Of a stretch of DNA of 64,000 nucleotides, positions 8,476-16,061 are shown one piece after another (within the stretch, counting starts at the first letter, position 1; every line of letters begins with the position of its first letter). Origin of the DNA: Streptomyces sp. I05A-00742 (GTDB lineage: Bacteria > Actinomycetota > Actinomycetes > Streptomycetales > Streptomycetaceae); assembly GCF_013055795.1 (NCBI RefSeq), contig NZ_JABETO010000008.1:102344-166343 (forward strand). The letters are read 5' to 3'. Below the pieces are notes generated by a model. It was not told the origin of the DNA and did no database searches. It saw only the letters and a list, made by a program, of their open reading frames with translations. The translations under genes and the position numbers were made by a program.

Positions 8476-10584
8476 TCAGTCGAGCTCCTGCCCCTCCAGA
8501 TGCCGTTGCAGCGAGAGGTGGCGGAACTGGTAGACGGCACCGGTCCTGCGCAGGACGCCGCGTTCGCCGTGGGCGTCGGCGAGGAAGGCCATCAGGTCGC
8601 GGGGCAGGCCCTTGCGGACGCGGAGGAAGCCGCGGGCGGCGGTGAAGAGGCCCCAGGCGGTCTGTCCGAAGCCGATCGCCAGGCCCATCACGGTGCCGAC
8701 GACGGGAGCGGCGACGAAGGCGGCCACGGGGCCCGCCACCCGGTCGGCGACCAGTCCGGCGACCGATCCGGCCGCCAGGGTCCAGAGCAGCATGGTGCGG
8801 AGGGCGGTACGGCGGTCGCGGGCGAGGGAGCCGGCCGGGTCGGCCGCCGTGACGTCCAGGGGTTCGGGGCTCAGGCCGGTCAGGAAGCCCACCACGGAAC
8901 CGCAGACGAGCACGGAGGCCAGGGCGGGCGCGAGCCCCGCGGCGGGGCCGACGGCGAACCCGGTCACCAGGCCCGCGACGGCGCCGGGGACGAGGGTGAC
9001 GCCCCGCCAGGACCAGCGGATCCGGCTCGCGGGCCGGGGCTGCCGGCCGGTGGCCAGGGCCGCCACCGCGCCCACGATCAGGGCGGCTCCCACCCCGGCG
9101 CCGGGACCGGCGACGTACCAGGGGACGGCCCCGACCGCCACGGCACCGAGCCCCGCCACCAGCAGCTGCACGGACCGGGCGGGGAGCGCCCGGTGCAGTT
9201 CCCACCAGGCGATCTGGGTACTGCCGTCCAGGGTGTCGCGCAGGTGCCGGGCCAGCACGACGAACGCCCGGTGGGCCTCGGCGGCGGTCCAGCGGCAGGG
9301 GCGCCGGTGGTTCGGCCGGTAGGCGGTGCGGATGAAGGCGCCGAAGAGGTGGCGTTCCACCTCTTCACGGGTGGTCAGGGCCAGCAGCTCCGCCGGGGAG
9401 CCACCCTCGCCGTCGGGGCCGTGGACCGCACGGGCGAGGAAGACACCGAGCGGTGTGGCGAGCGTACGGGCCACCGGATCCGACCCGCCCAGCCGCTCCA
9501 GTACCGCGCCCCACCGTTCCTCGACGGCGGCGACGGCCGCCGCCGAGCGCGGCCCGTTCCCCAGCGCGGTGGCGCGCAGATACTCCGCGACCTCCCCGGG
9601 GTCGAGAGGGAGGAGTTCGACCGCGGCCGCCTCGGCCAGGGGTGCCGACTCCTCCAGGAAGTCGCGGTACTCGGCGGACCGGCACGCGAGCACCACCGGC
9701 TGGTCCGCGCGCAGCGCCTCGTTCACGAGCGCCATCGCCGGGCCGCGCCGCGCGCCGGGCAGTTCGTCGAAGCCGTCGAACACCGGAATGACCAGGCCGC
9801 CGTCGACGAGCGCACGGGCCAGGCTGACATCGCCGTGCGCGGTCGGAGCCGGATCGGCAAGCATCCGGTGGTCCCGTTCCAGCTGTCCGGCGAGCCAGGT
9901 GTGCAGGCGGTCCTCCGCGTCGGCCCCGGGCAAGGTGGCGGCGTCCAGCCCGGCGACGGAGAAGAGGACCGGGACCCGTCCGTTCCCCGGCCCGCGCCGC
10001 GCGAGAAGGCCCAGCAGCAGACGGATCAGGAGAACGGTCTTGCCCGAGCCCGGCTCCCCCAGCAGGACCAGCCGCCGGGTGGGGATGCGGTGCAGGAAGA
10101 CCTCGGCGAGCTCTTCCTCCTGCCCCGCCAGGGCCTCGGGGCCGGTGGCCCAGCCGGCGGGGTCCGCCGCCGGCCCGCCCGGCGCCCTCCGCGCCGCCCG
10201 GGTCAGTTCGTCCCACGGGACGGCCAGGTCCGGAGGGGCCGCGGCCCAGGAGACCGTGGGCGGAAGGGGCCGGACCAGCCGGCGGTGGCCGAGCTCGGTG
10301 CTCCACTGCCCTTTCAGGACTCCGGCCAAGTCATTTGCTACGGCATCGAGTTCGCGGCGTGCCGCTTCCTCGCGGTCGTCCCGGTACCCGAGCCAGGAGA
10401 GGAAGGCCACGGCGAACGTGGGCGGCAGGGCGGGGAGCGCGGCGTCCAGCCCGTCGCCGCGGACGGCCAGGTGGACCGAGGCCGCGATGCCGCCTCCGGT
10501 GAGCACGGCGAACAGCCGTCCCGCCCGCCGCAACCGGCCCCGGATCCCGCCCGCCGACCCCGTCTTCTCCCCCGGCCACCGCAT
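8476..10584 (-). CDS. NACHT-domain NTPase with multi-helix membrane region
   Basis: About 702 residues from the ATG at 10584. There is a short N-terminal hydrophobic segment (about 22-64). The NACHT NTPase core has Walker A GEPGSGKT at 176-183, Walker B VIPVFDGFDELPG at 265-277 and the sensor block LACRSAEYRDF. A long hydrophobic region of several glycine/alanine-rich helices (about 430-620) follows, ending in FRHLSLQRHLEGQELD, typical of Streptomyces NACHT proteins. This class is a STAND-type signalling ATPase; some relatives act in phage defence, others have unknown roles. No effector or nuclease partner is adjacent. The start is uncertain because no clear binding site precedes it. Confidence 0.8.
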   Translation of the reverse strand: MRWPGEKTGSAGGIRGRLRRAGRLFAVLTGGGIAASVHLAVRGDGLDAALPALPPTFAVAFLSWLGYRDDREEAARRELDAVANDLAGVLKGQWSTELGHRRLVRPLPPTVSWAAAPPDLAVPWDELTRAARRAPGGPAADPAGWATGPEALAGQEEELAEVFLHRIPTRRLVLLGEPGSGKTVLLIRLLLGLLARRGPGNGRVPVLFSVAGLDAATLPGADAEDRLHTWLAGQLERDHRMLADPAPTAHGDVSLARALVDGGLVIPVFDGFDELPGARRGPAMALVNEALRADQPVVLACRSAEYRDFLEESAPLAEAAAVELLPLDPGEVAEYLRATALGNGPRSAAAVAAVEERWGAVLERLGGSDPVARTLATPLGVFLARAVHGPDGEGGSPAELLALTTREEVERHLFGAFIRTAYRPNHRRPCRWTAAEAHRAFVVLARHLRDTLDGSTQIAWWELHRALPARSVQLLVAGLGAVAVGAVPWYVAGPGAGVGAALIVGAVAALATGRQPRPASRIRWSWRGVTLVPGAVAGLVTGFAVGPAAGLAPALASVLVCGSVVGFLTGLSPEPLDVTAADPAGSLARDRRTALRTMLLWTLAAGSVAGLVADRVAGPVAAFVAAPVVGTVMGLAIGFGQTAWGLFTAARGFLRVRKGLPRDLMAFLADAHGERGVLRRTGAVYQFRHLSLQRHLEGQELD

Positions 10585-10709
10585 GACGTGCCAACGACCC
10601 GCCGCACCACGGGACACGACGCGGGCGGGCGGCCGGGCATGACGGCACCCGCGCCCCGGCACCGGAATCGGCCGGCGGTCCGGCCCGGCCCGGGGCAGGC
10701 TCCAAGGCG

Positions 10710-11200
10710 ATGGACGACACGAACGACGACAAGCGGGTCCGTCCGTCCGCCCGGGCCGGAGCGGCCGGCCGAACCGGCCCACGCACCCGCCGACACGCCG
10801 GCAGGGCTCCTGCAACGCGGCCACGGGCTGGGCGCCCTGCGGGCGGCGGACGATCCGGCGGCGGCCGGACTCCTCGTGTACGACGCGAACCGGCGGGACC
10901 GGCGGTGGGATTCGACCGACGACCGCCACCTCTACCCGGCGCGGCCGGTCCGGGACCTGGAGCTGCCCCTCGCTCCCGTCGTCGCCCTGCTGGACGGCGA
11001 CGAGGACGACTGCGAACGGGCCACGCGCGTCCTGGAACTGCCGGCCCTCGACGGTTCCCCGGAGCCGCGCGAGGCACTGCGGACCGCCGTCGGGGAGGAG
11101 CAGCACGGGCGAGACATCCTGGAGTCGGTGCGGGACTGCCGGCCGCACGCCTGGTGGGACGACCTGCCCGGCTCGGTCGGCGGGGGGCGGCCCGGGCGGA
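10710..11200 (+). pseudogene. Remnant of a HEAT-repeat-like gene
   Basis: The 684-bp gap between the NACHT start and the deaminase stop holds no intact gene. A coding-like segment begins with an ATG at 10710 (MDDTNDDKRVR), loses frame near 10790, and continues in another frame with GHGLGALRAADDPAAAGLL, DDRHLYPARPVRDLELPLAP and VVALLDGDEDDCERATRVLEL. This alternating acidic/leucine pattern resembles HEAT-like helical repeats. The need to change frame suggests decay. The assignment is by pattern only. Confidence 0.4.
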
Positions 11201-11268
11201 CGGGGACGGTCCGCCCGGTGTCCCCGGTCGGCGGCGGCGTTCGGCGTCGGCGCGCTGAGCGGACGCGG

Positions 11269-11769
11269 TCAGACGACTGTGGGCGCACCGGGCACCCGGC
11301 GCTCACCACCGTTGCGTGCCCGCCAGAACGCGTACACGTCGGTCGCGGCGTCGCGTGGCTCGTAGCGCATCGGCAGGCGGCGCTCGTCCCAGTTCTTGGC
11401 GAACTCGTCGTAGAACGTGCCGAGTTCGAAATACTTGCGGTCGTCCACGTAGTGCGGCTCGTACGCGTCACGGGTGGTGAGGAAGACGACCTCGTCCGGG
11501 GAGCAGTAGTACAGCGAGCCCAGGCACATCGGGCACGGGTGGGCCAGGACGTAGATGGTGGTGCCGGTCAGGTGCTCGGTGCCGAGCCGGGTGCACGCCT
11601 CACGGATGGCGAGGATCTCGGCGTGCGCGGTGGGGTCGCCGGTCTGCGCCACCCGGTTGGGGCTCTCGGCGAGGACGCGGCCGTCCTTGACGATGACGGT
11701 CGCGAACGGGCGTCCGCCCTCGGCGACGTTCTGGCGGGCGATGTCGATCGTGCGCTGCGCGAAGTCCAT
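11269..11769 (-). CDS. Nucleoside/guanine deaminase, zinc-dependent
   Basis: 166-residue cytidine-deaminase-fold enzyme. The zinc site is clear: HAE in DPTAHAEILAIREA (His ligand and catalytic Glu) and PCPMC in YVLAHPCPMCLGSLYY (two Cys ligands). The size and the C-terminal region fit the guanine deaminase/tRNA-adenosine-deaminase-like group acting on free bases or nucleosides. It is the last gene of a three-gene minus-strand unit after carbonic anhydrase and cyanase (88 bp from the cyanase stop). An amidohydrolytic nitrogen-release role is plausible in this setting. Confidence 0.88.
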   Translation of the reverse strand: MDFAQRTIDIARQNVAEGGRPFATVIVKDGRVLAESPNRVAQTGDPTAHAEILAIREACTRLGTEHLTGTTIYVLAHPCPMCLGSLYYCSPDEVVFLTTRDAYEPHYVDDRKYFELGTFYDEFAKNWDERRLPMRYEPRDAATDVYAFWRARNGGERRVPGAPTVV

Positions 11770-11856
11770 GGGACGGCCTCCTGGGGTGAGTGGTGAAGGG
11801 GTACCGGGGTGGACGGGGAACGGGATTCCCCGCCCGCCCCGGCGTCTCGCGGTGGG

Positions 11857-12327
11857 TCAGAAGGGCTTGGTGGGCAGGTACTTGCCGTCCAGGGTGATGA
11901 CGGCGCGCTCGCCGCCCTCGGGGTCGGCGACCTTCTTCACGTCCAGCTTGAAGTTGATCGCGCTGATGATGCCGTCACCGAACTGCTCGTGCACGAGCGC
12001 CTTGAGGGTCGTGCCGTAGACCTGCAGCATCTCGTGGAAGCGGTAGATCGTCGGGTCGGTCGGGGCGCCGGTGCCGAGGGAGCCCCGGGTCGGGATGGTC
12101 TGCAGCAGCATCACCGCGTCCCCGTCCAGGCCCAGGAGCCCGGCGACGGCCTCGGCGGACTTCTGCGGCAGGGCGTGCTGGCCGAGGACGGCGGCGGTGA
12201 CGAAGGCGACGGACAGCCCGGCGGCGTCGGCGATCTGCTGCCAGGTCAGGTCCCGGCGGGTCTTGGCCTCGACGGCCGCGTTGGCGAGCTGCTGACGGGC
12301 GGTGGGGTCGAACTGGGCGTGCACCAT
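11857..12327 (-). CDS. cynS: Cyanase (cyanate hydratase) CynS
   Basis: Converts cyanate and bicarbonate to ammonia and CO2. At 156 residues it has the family length. The N-terminal HTH-like bundle carries [18 protein letters not shown]. The C-terminal catalytic part contains [17 protein letters not shown], with the conserved Arg and Glu of the decamer active site, and [14 protein letters not shown], with the active-site Ser. It ends GKYLPTKPF as in E. coli CynS. It lies 112 bp downstream of a beta carbonic anhydrase, the usual partner that recycles CO2 to bicarbonate. Confidence 0.95.
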   Translation of the reverse strand: MVHAQFDPTARQQLANAAVEAKTRRDLTWQQIADAAGLSVAFVTAAVLGQHALPQKSAEAVAGLLGLDGDAVMLLQTIPTRGSLGTGAPTDPTIYRFHEMLQVYGTTLKALVHEQFGDGIISAINFKLDVKKVADPEGGERAVITLDGKYLPTKPF

Positions 12328-12439
12328 GAGGTGGACTTCCTTCCGTGGGGTGTGGGCCCGTTGGGATGGGGGCCGCTGGGTGAGGGGCGCGGCTCCTGCG
12401 GAGGAGCGGCGCGGCTTTCTTCGGGTGGTGTGCGGGGGG

Positions 12440-13045
12440 TCAGGCGGCCCGGGCGGTGACGGAACCGTCGTGGGTGAGCTCGTCGACGGTGCCGGTGGCG
12501 ATGTCGAAGACCCAGCCGTGCAGGGTGACCGTGCCGTGTGCCAGACCGGCCGCGACGGCGGGGTGGGTGGCGAGGTTGGCCAGCTGCGCGTGGACGTTCT
12601 CGCGGACCAGGGTCTCCACCGCGCCCGGTCCGGCCGGGGCGGCAGCGGCGCGGGCCCGGGAGGCGTCCGCGTGGCGCAGCCAGTCCGCGACCGCCGGGAC
12701 GCCGCTCAGGTCGTGCCCCTCGGCCAGGGCGGTCATCGCGCCACAGGCCGAGTGCCCGCAGACGACGATGTCGGACACGCCCAGGACGGCGACCGCGTAC
12801 TCGATGCTCGCCGCCACGCCGTCGGCGTCGGCGGTGTGGGCGGGGACGAGGTTGCCGGCGGTGCGGATGACGAAGAGCTCGCCCGGCTCCCCCTGTGTGA
12901 TCAGCTCCGGCACGACGCGGGCGTCGGAGCAGCCGATGAACAGCGTCCCGGGTGTGTGGTGGGACGCGAGGTGGGCGAAGAGCTGCGCCTTGGCCGGGAA
13001 GACGTCCCGCTGAAAACGCGCTACGCCCTGGGCGAGGTCGTGCAT
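12440..13045 (-). CDS. cynT: Beta-class carbonic anhydrase CynT
   Basis: Hydrates CO2 to bicarbonate, replenishing the cosubstrate of cyanase. Zinc ligands are visible in [12 protein letters not shown] (Cys, Asp/Arg dyad) and CGHSACGAM (His and Cys), with the TAGNLV block between. 201 residues from the ATG at 13045, which has AAGGAG six bases upstream. It is the first gene of the cyn unit and is divergent from the LysR regulator at 13179, as in the classic cynR-cynTS layout. Confidence 0.93.
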   Translation of the reverse strand: MHDLAQGVARFQRDVFPAKAQLFAHLASHHTPGTLFIGCSDARVVPELITQGEPGELFVIRTAGNLVPAHTADADGVAASIEYAVAVLGVSDIVVCGHSACGAMTALAEGHDLSGVPAVADWLRHADASRARAAAAPAGPGAVETLVRENVHAQLANLATHPAVAAGLAHGTVTLHGWVFDIATGTVDELTHDGSVTARAA

Positions 13046-13151
13046 GGTCACTCCTTCGGTGGGTCGGCTCCGTGGACCCGGCCTTTCGGCTGGGTGACAC
13101 CACCGTGCACCACCAGCACCTATAGCGTCCAAGAGTCGTTGACCATCACTT

Positions 13152-13170
13152 CCATCGATGTCATCTATGG
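13152..13170. promoter_or_regulatory. cynO: 19-bp inverted repeat, probable CynR operator
   Basis: CCATCGATG-T-CATCTATGG has 9-bp arms with one mismatch. It lies in the cynT/cynR gap, directly before the most likely cynR start. The position fits a LysR-type recognition site used for autorepression and for activation of the divergent cynTS unit. Two in-frame ATG triplets inside the repeat (13158, 13167) are less likely starts for this reason. Confidence 0.6.
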
Positions 13171-13178
13171 TTGGCTCC

Positions 13179-14111
13179 ATGGCCCTGGAACTGCGCCACC
13201 TGCGCTACCTGCTCGCCGTGGCCGAGCACCGCAACTTCACCCGCGCCGCCGAAGACCTGCACATCTCCCAGCCCACGCTCTCCCAGCAGATCAAGCAGCT
13301 GGAGCGCACGGTGGGCGTGCAGCTGCTGGACCGCACCGGCCGCACCGTCCGGCTCACCGACGCCGGCGAGACCTACGTCCACCACGCCCGCCGCGCCCTC
13401 CGGGACCTGGCCGCCGCCGAGCGCGCCGTCCACGACGTCCGGGACCTGTCCCGCGGCCACCTACGGCTGGCGGCGACCCCGACCTTCACCGCCTACCTCA
13501 TCGGCCCCCTGGCCGCCGAGCTCCACACCCGCCACCCCGGTATCACCCTGACCTTCCGGGAAATGCCCCAGGATCGCCTCGAATCGGCCCTGCTCGCCGA
13601 CGAGCTCGACCTCGGCATCGCCTTCGACGACCCGCATCAGTCCGGCGTCGCCGCGACCGCCCTCTTCACCGAAACCCTCAGCCTCGTCACCGGCACCCGC
13701 CCCTCCGGACCCCAGGAGCACGATTCCGCCCCTGCCGCCCCCGCCCGGCCGCTCCCCATACGCGACCTCGCGCACCACCAACTGGCTCTGCTCAGCGCGG
13801 ACTTCGCCACGCGAAGCCATATCGACGCCTACTTCGCGCAGCACCACATCAGTCCCCGCATCTCGGTCGAGGCCAACTCCCTCCAGGCCCTCACCGAAAT
13901 CGTGCGCCGCACCCGCCTGGCCACCGTCCTCCCCGACGCCATCGCCGAAGACCACCCCCACCTGACCCCCGTCCCCCTGGAGCCACCCCTCCCCTCCCGC
14001 ACCGTCACCCTGCTCCACCGCGAGACCGCCTACCGCAGCGCCGCGGCCCACGCCTTCACACGCCTCACGCACGATCACGTCCGCGCCCGCGGCTATCCCC
14101 TCGCGGTGTGA
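13179..14111 (+). CDS. cynR: LysR-type regulator, CynR-like
   Basis: 310-residue LysR-type activator. It has an N-terminal winged HTH (LRHLRYLLAVAEHRNFTRAA, then LHISQPTLSQQIKQLERTVG) and a C-terminal effector domain (about 90-300). The position divergent from carbonic anhydrase and cyanase makes it the likely cyanate-responsive activator. Compared with E. coli CynR the effector domain carries a short extra loop (PSGPQEHDSAPAAPA). The ATG at 13179 gives the canonical start MALELRHLRYL; no ribosome binding site fits between it and the operator, so translation may be leaderless. Confidence 0.88.
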   Translation: MALELRHLRYLLAVAEHRNFTRAAEDLHISQPTLSQQIKQLERTVGVQLLDRTGRTVRLTDAGETYVHHARRALRDLAAAERAVHDVRDLSRGHLRLAATPTFTAYLIGPLAAELHTRHPGITLTFREMPQDRLESALLADELDLGIAFDDPHQSGVAATALFTETLSLVTGTRPSGPQEHDSAPAAPARPLPIRDLAHHQLALLSADFATRSHIDAYFAQHHISPRISVEANSLQALTEIVRRTRLATVLPDAIAEDHPHLTPVPLEPPLPSRTVTLLHRETAYRSAAAHAFTRLTHDHVRARGYPLAV

Positions 14112-14199
14112 GCGAGGGGCGCCCGCGTACCGCCCGGTGCGGCCGCCCCGGCTGAGCGAACCGGTCGGCGGCGACGGCTCCCGAGCCGCCCTGCCGGCC

Positions 14200-14460
14200 T
14201 CACGTGCCTCGGATGTGCACCCTGCTCTGCCGCAGAGGATGCCCGAGCGCTTCGCCGAGCGCGGAGAGCTCGTCGGCGCCGAACCACGCGCGTCCGGGCT
14301 TCCGGAGGGCGATCTCGAAGCGGGCGAAACCGCACGGCCAGTGGTAGTCGAGCGCGTCCAGCGACGTCGCGCCTCCGCAGCAGGGGACCTCGACCGCCAG
14401 GGTCGTGAAGCGGCGGTCAAGCCTCGCGGAGGAAGTCCCGGGCCGCGGAAATGATGTCAC
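14200..14460 (-). CDS. Small conserved hypothetical protein
   Basis: 86 residues. The segment LDRRFTTLAVEVPCCGGATSLDALDYHWPCGFARFEIAL looks like a genuine conserved actinobacterial domain, with a Cys-Cys pair and an aromatic/acidic pattern. The C-terminus reads LGEALGHPLRQSRVHIRGT. Relatives I recall have a longer N-terminal part, so this copy may be N-terminally trimmed. Its start overlaps the 3' end of the upstream gene by 44 bp, implying coupling. Function unknown. Confidence 0.55.
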   Translation of the reverse strand: MTSFPRPGTSSARLDRRFTTLAVEVPCCGGATSLDALDYHWPCGFARFEIALRKPGRAWFGADELSALGEALGHPLRQSRVHIRGT

Positions 14461-14908
14461 CCCGGATGTGCCGCGGGATCGGGTCCTCCTCGTACCGCGT
14501 CTCGACCGCCCGTGACAGTTCGACGATCCGTCGCAGCTCGGCGGGGTGTCCGAGTTCCGCCGCCGCCTCCTCCCAGATCAACAAGGCTCCGGCGAACGGC
14601 TCCAGATCACCCTCGACAATCCGCCGCGCCCACCAGCGCGCCACCGTCCAGCGCGCGTCCGCAAGCTCTTCCGGCAGCAGCGGCAGCAGCTCCAGTTCCT
14701 CCAAGGCGCGGCCGAACAGCTCCCGCGCCTCGCCGTACTCGTTGCGCCCGAGCCCGGCCAGCTGGAAGAGCGAGGGCGCCTCGACGCCGGCCAGGAGGGC
14801 GTCCAGGCCCAACCGGACGAGTTGCTCCCCGGATGGGCGCAGCCATACCTCCGCGTCCCGGTGGGCAGCGGCCATACGGAGAAGACCGATCGCCACGTTT
14901 CTGTCCAT
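14417..14908 (-). CDS. Conserved hypothetical protein, helical
   Basis: 163 residues, starting MDRNVAIGLLRMAAAHRD after a GGAGAGGCGG site. It is rich in Leu, Ala and Glu with regular helical periodicity (LVRLGLDALLAGVEAPSLFQLAGL, ELEELELLPLLPEELADARW). This looks like a Streptomyces-specific family with no known enzymatic motif. It is translationally coupled to the small gene downstream. Function not recognised. Confidence 0.7.
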   Translation of the reverse strand: MDRNVAIGLLRMAAAHRDAEVWLRPSGEQLVRLGLDALLAGVEAPSLFQLAGLGRNEYGEARELFGRALEELELLPLLPEELADARWTVARWWARRIVEGDLEPFAGALLIWEEAAAELGHPAELRRIVELSRAVETRYEEDPIPRHIRGDIISAARDFLREA

Positions 14909-14959
14909 GTTCCGCCTCTCCAGTGCGCCAGACACTTTGCCTATGCACCCCGCACACAC

Positions 14960-15394
14960 TCAGGTGCCCGCCTCGCCGAGGCGGGCGGCAGGTCGTGAGC
15001 GGACCCACTCCTGCTCGGCCCGTATCTCGGCCGCGTCGCCACGGGCCAGGAACGTCGCCCACGGCTCGTCGCCCCGGCGGCCGAGCCGTTCGACGCGGTC
15101 GGCCTCCCGCCTCGTGGTAGTCGCGGAGCCGGCGCCCCAGTTCGCCGAGCCCGGCCGTCGCCCGCAGTGCGGCGGCCAGGGCATGAACGCGGGCGTGCCG
15201 TGGAGCAGTGCCAGAGATTCGTCACCGCCATCGGTGCCGGGCACGCGCGGGGCGCGGGTGAACCCGACCGCTTCCAGGTGGGCCGGCGGGGCGTGCACGG
15301 CAGGCGTCCACTCGCCGGCCGGCCTGCGGATCGTCTCGCCGACGCGCCGGACCGTGGTCACGCTGCCGGTGTCCGTGGCGCCGTCCTCGATCAC
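14960..15394 (-). pseudogene. Decayed aminoglycoside-phosphotransferase-like gene with central deletion
   Basis: The first 60 or so codons read like the N-lobe of an APH/choline-kinase-fold protein (VRRVGETIRRPAGEWTPAVHA, HLEAVGFTRAPRVPGTD, then MPWPP). Near 15180 the natural continuation (LRATAGLGELGRRLRDYHEA) is found one base out of frame. The end of the open frame (ADRVERLGRRGDEPWATFLA, then AEQEWVRS) matches the C-terminal helix of the same family. The catalytic loop and metal-binding Asp region that should lie between are missing, so this is an internally deleted and frameshifted relic. Confidence 0.6.
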
Positions 15395-15503
15395 CGGCGC
15401 AGCGTAACCTCACCCGCCGTGCCGCCGCCTCGCGATATTGGCATCCCGAAGGCGGATCCGGGCAGGTTGGGCCCCGGTGAAGCCGACCGTAGGGTGGGGC
15501 ACT

Positions 15504-16010
15504 GTGGGAAACATCTTCTCTGCGGGGGACCTCGACCTGTATCTGTCCAACGGGGGCACATCGGTCTTCGTCGACGTGCTCATGCTGGCGGTGTCCGACC
15601 TGGCGGCCACGGCATGGGACTACCGGTTCGCCACGATGCTGACCCGGCAGGACCAGGGCGTCATGGGGCGCGGTGCCGTCGGTTTCGACCTGGCGGACAT
15701 CGACTGGGGCCGCACGGCGCAACAGCGGGCCGAGGCCAAGGACTTCGTGCTCCGTGTCGTCGACCTCGCGTCACGGCGGCACCGGTGGGACGAGCTCAAC
15801 TACTTCCCGCCCTTCGCCGAATCGTATCTGCGCCGGTTCCGCGCCATGGTCGAGGCGTTCGACCCCGCCACGGCCCGGGACGACGGCATCACCTTCCCCC
15901 GCCCCGACGAGACGACACCGGCCTCGTGCGTGCGGCACCGGGTCCTCAGCTCGCTCCCGCTCCTGGAGGGCTGCGTCTTCTGCTTCGCGGGGGTGACCTT
16001 CGCGAAGTGA
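15504..16010 (+). CDS. Conserved hypothetical protein
   Basis: 168 residues from the GTG at 15504, which follows an AGGGTGGGG site. The protein begins MGNIFSAGDLDLYLSNGGTSV and has patches of aromatic and acidic residues (WDELNYFPPFAESYLRRFRAM) and a C-terminal pair of Cys (EGCVFCFAG). No signal peptide or membrane segment. I do not recognise the family. It is followed by a strong terminator shared with the convergent haloperoxidase-like gene. Confidence 0.6.
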   Translation: MGNIFSAGDLDLYLSNGGTSVFVDVLMLAVSDLAATAWDYRFATMLTRQDQGVMGRGAVGFDLADIDWGRTAQQRAEAKDFVLRVVDLASRRHRWDELNYFPPFAESYLRRFRAMVEAFDPATARDDGITFPRPDETTPASCVRHRVLSSLPLLEGCVFCFAGVTFAK

Positions 16011-16014
16011 CGCG

Positions 16015-16053
16015 GAGGCGCGCACGCGGAGAGGGCCGCGCTCGGCGCGCCTC
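16015..16053. terminator. Bidirectional terminator hairpin
   Basis: Perfect 9-bp stem GAGGCGCGC / GCGCGCCTC with a 21-base loop, followed on the plus strand by a T-rich stretch. It sits exactly between two convergent stop codons (16010 and 16062), so it can serve both genes. Confidence 0.65.
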
Positions 16054-16061
16054 ATTTCCCG

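Noticed and set aside
8500..11796. A plus-strand open frame of over 1,000 codons
   Set aside because: It lies antisense to the NACHT and deaminase genes and has the Gly/Arg/Ala-rich low-complexity composition of GC-rich shadow frames. No domain is visible except the short HEAT-like remnant noted separately.
8476..15394. A phage-defence island around the NACHT gene
   Set aside because: No nuclease, helicase, restriction or toxin gene is present; neighbours are metabolic or decayed.
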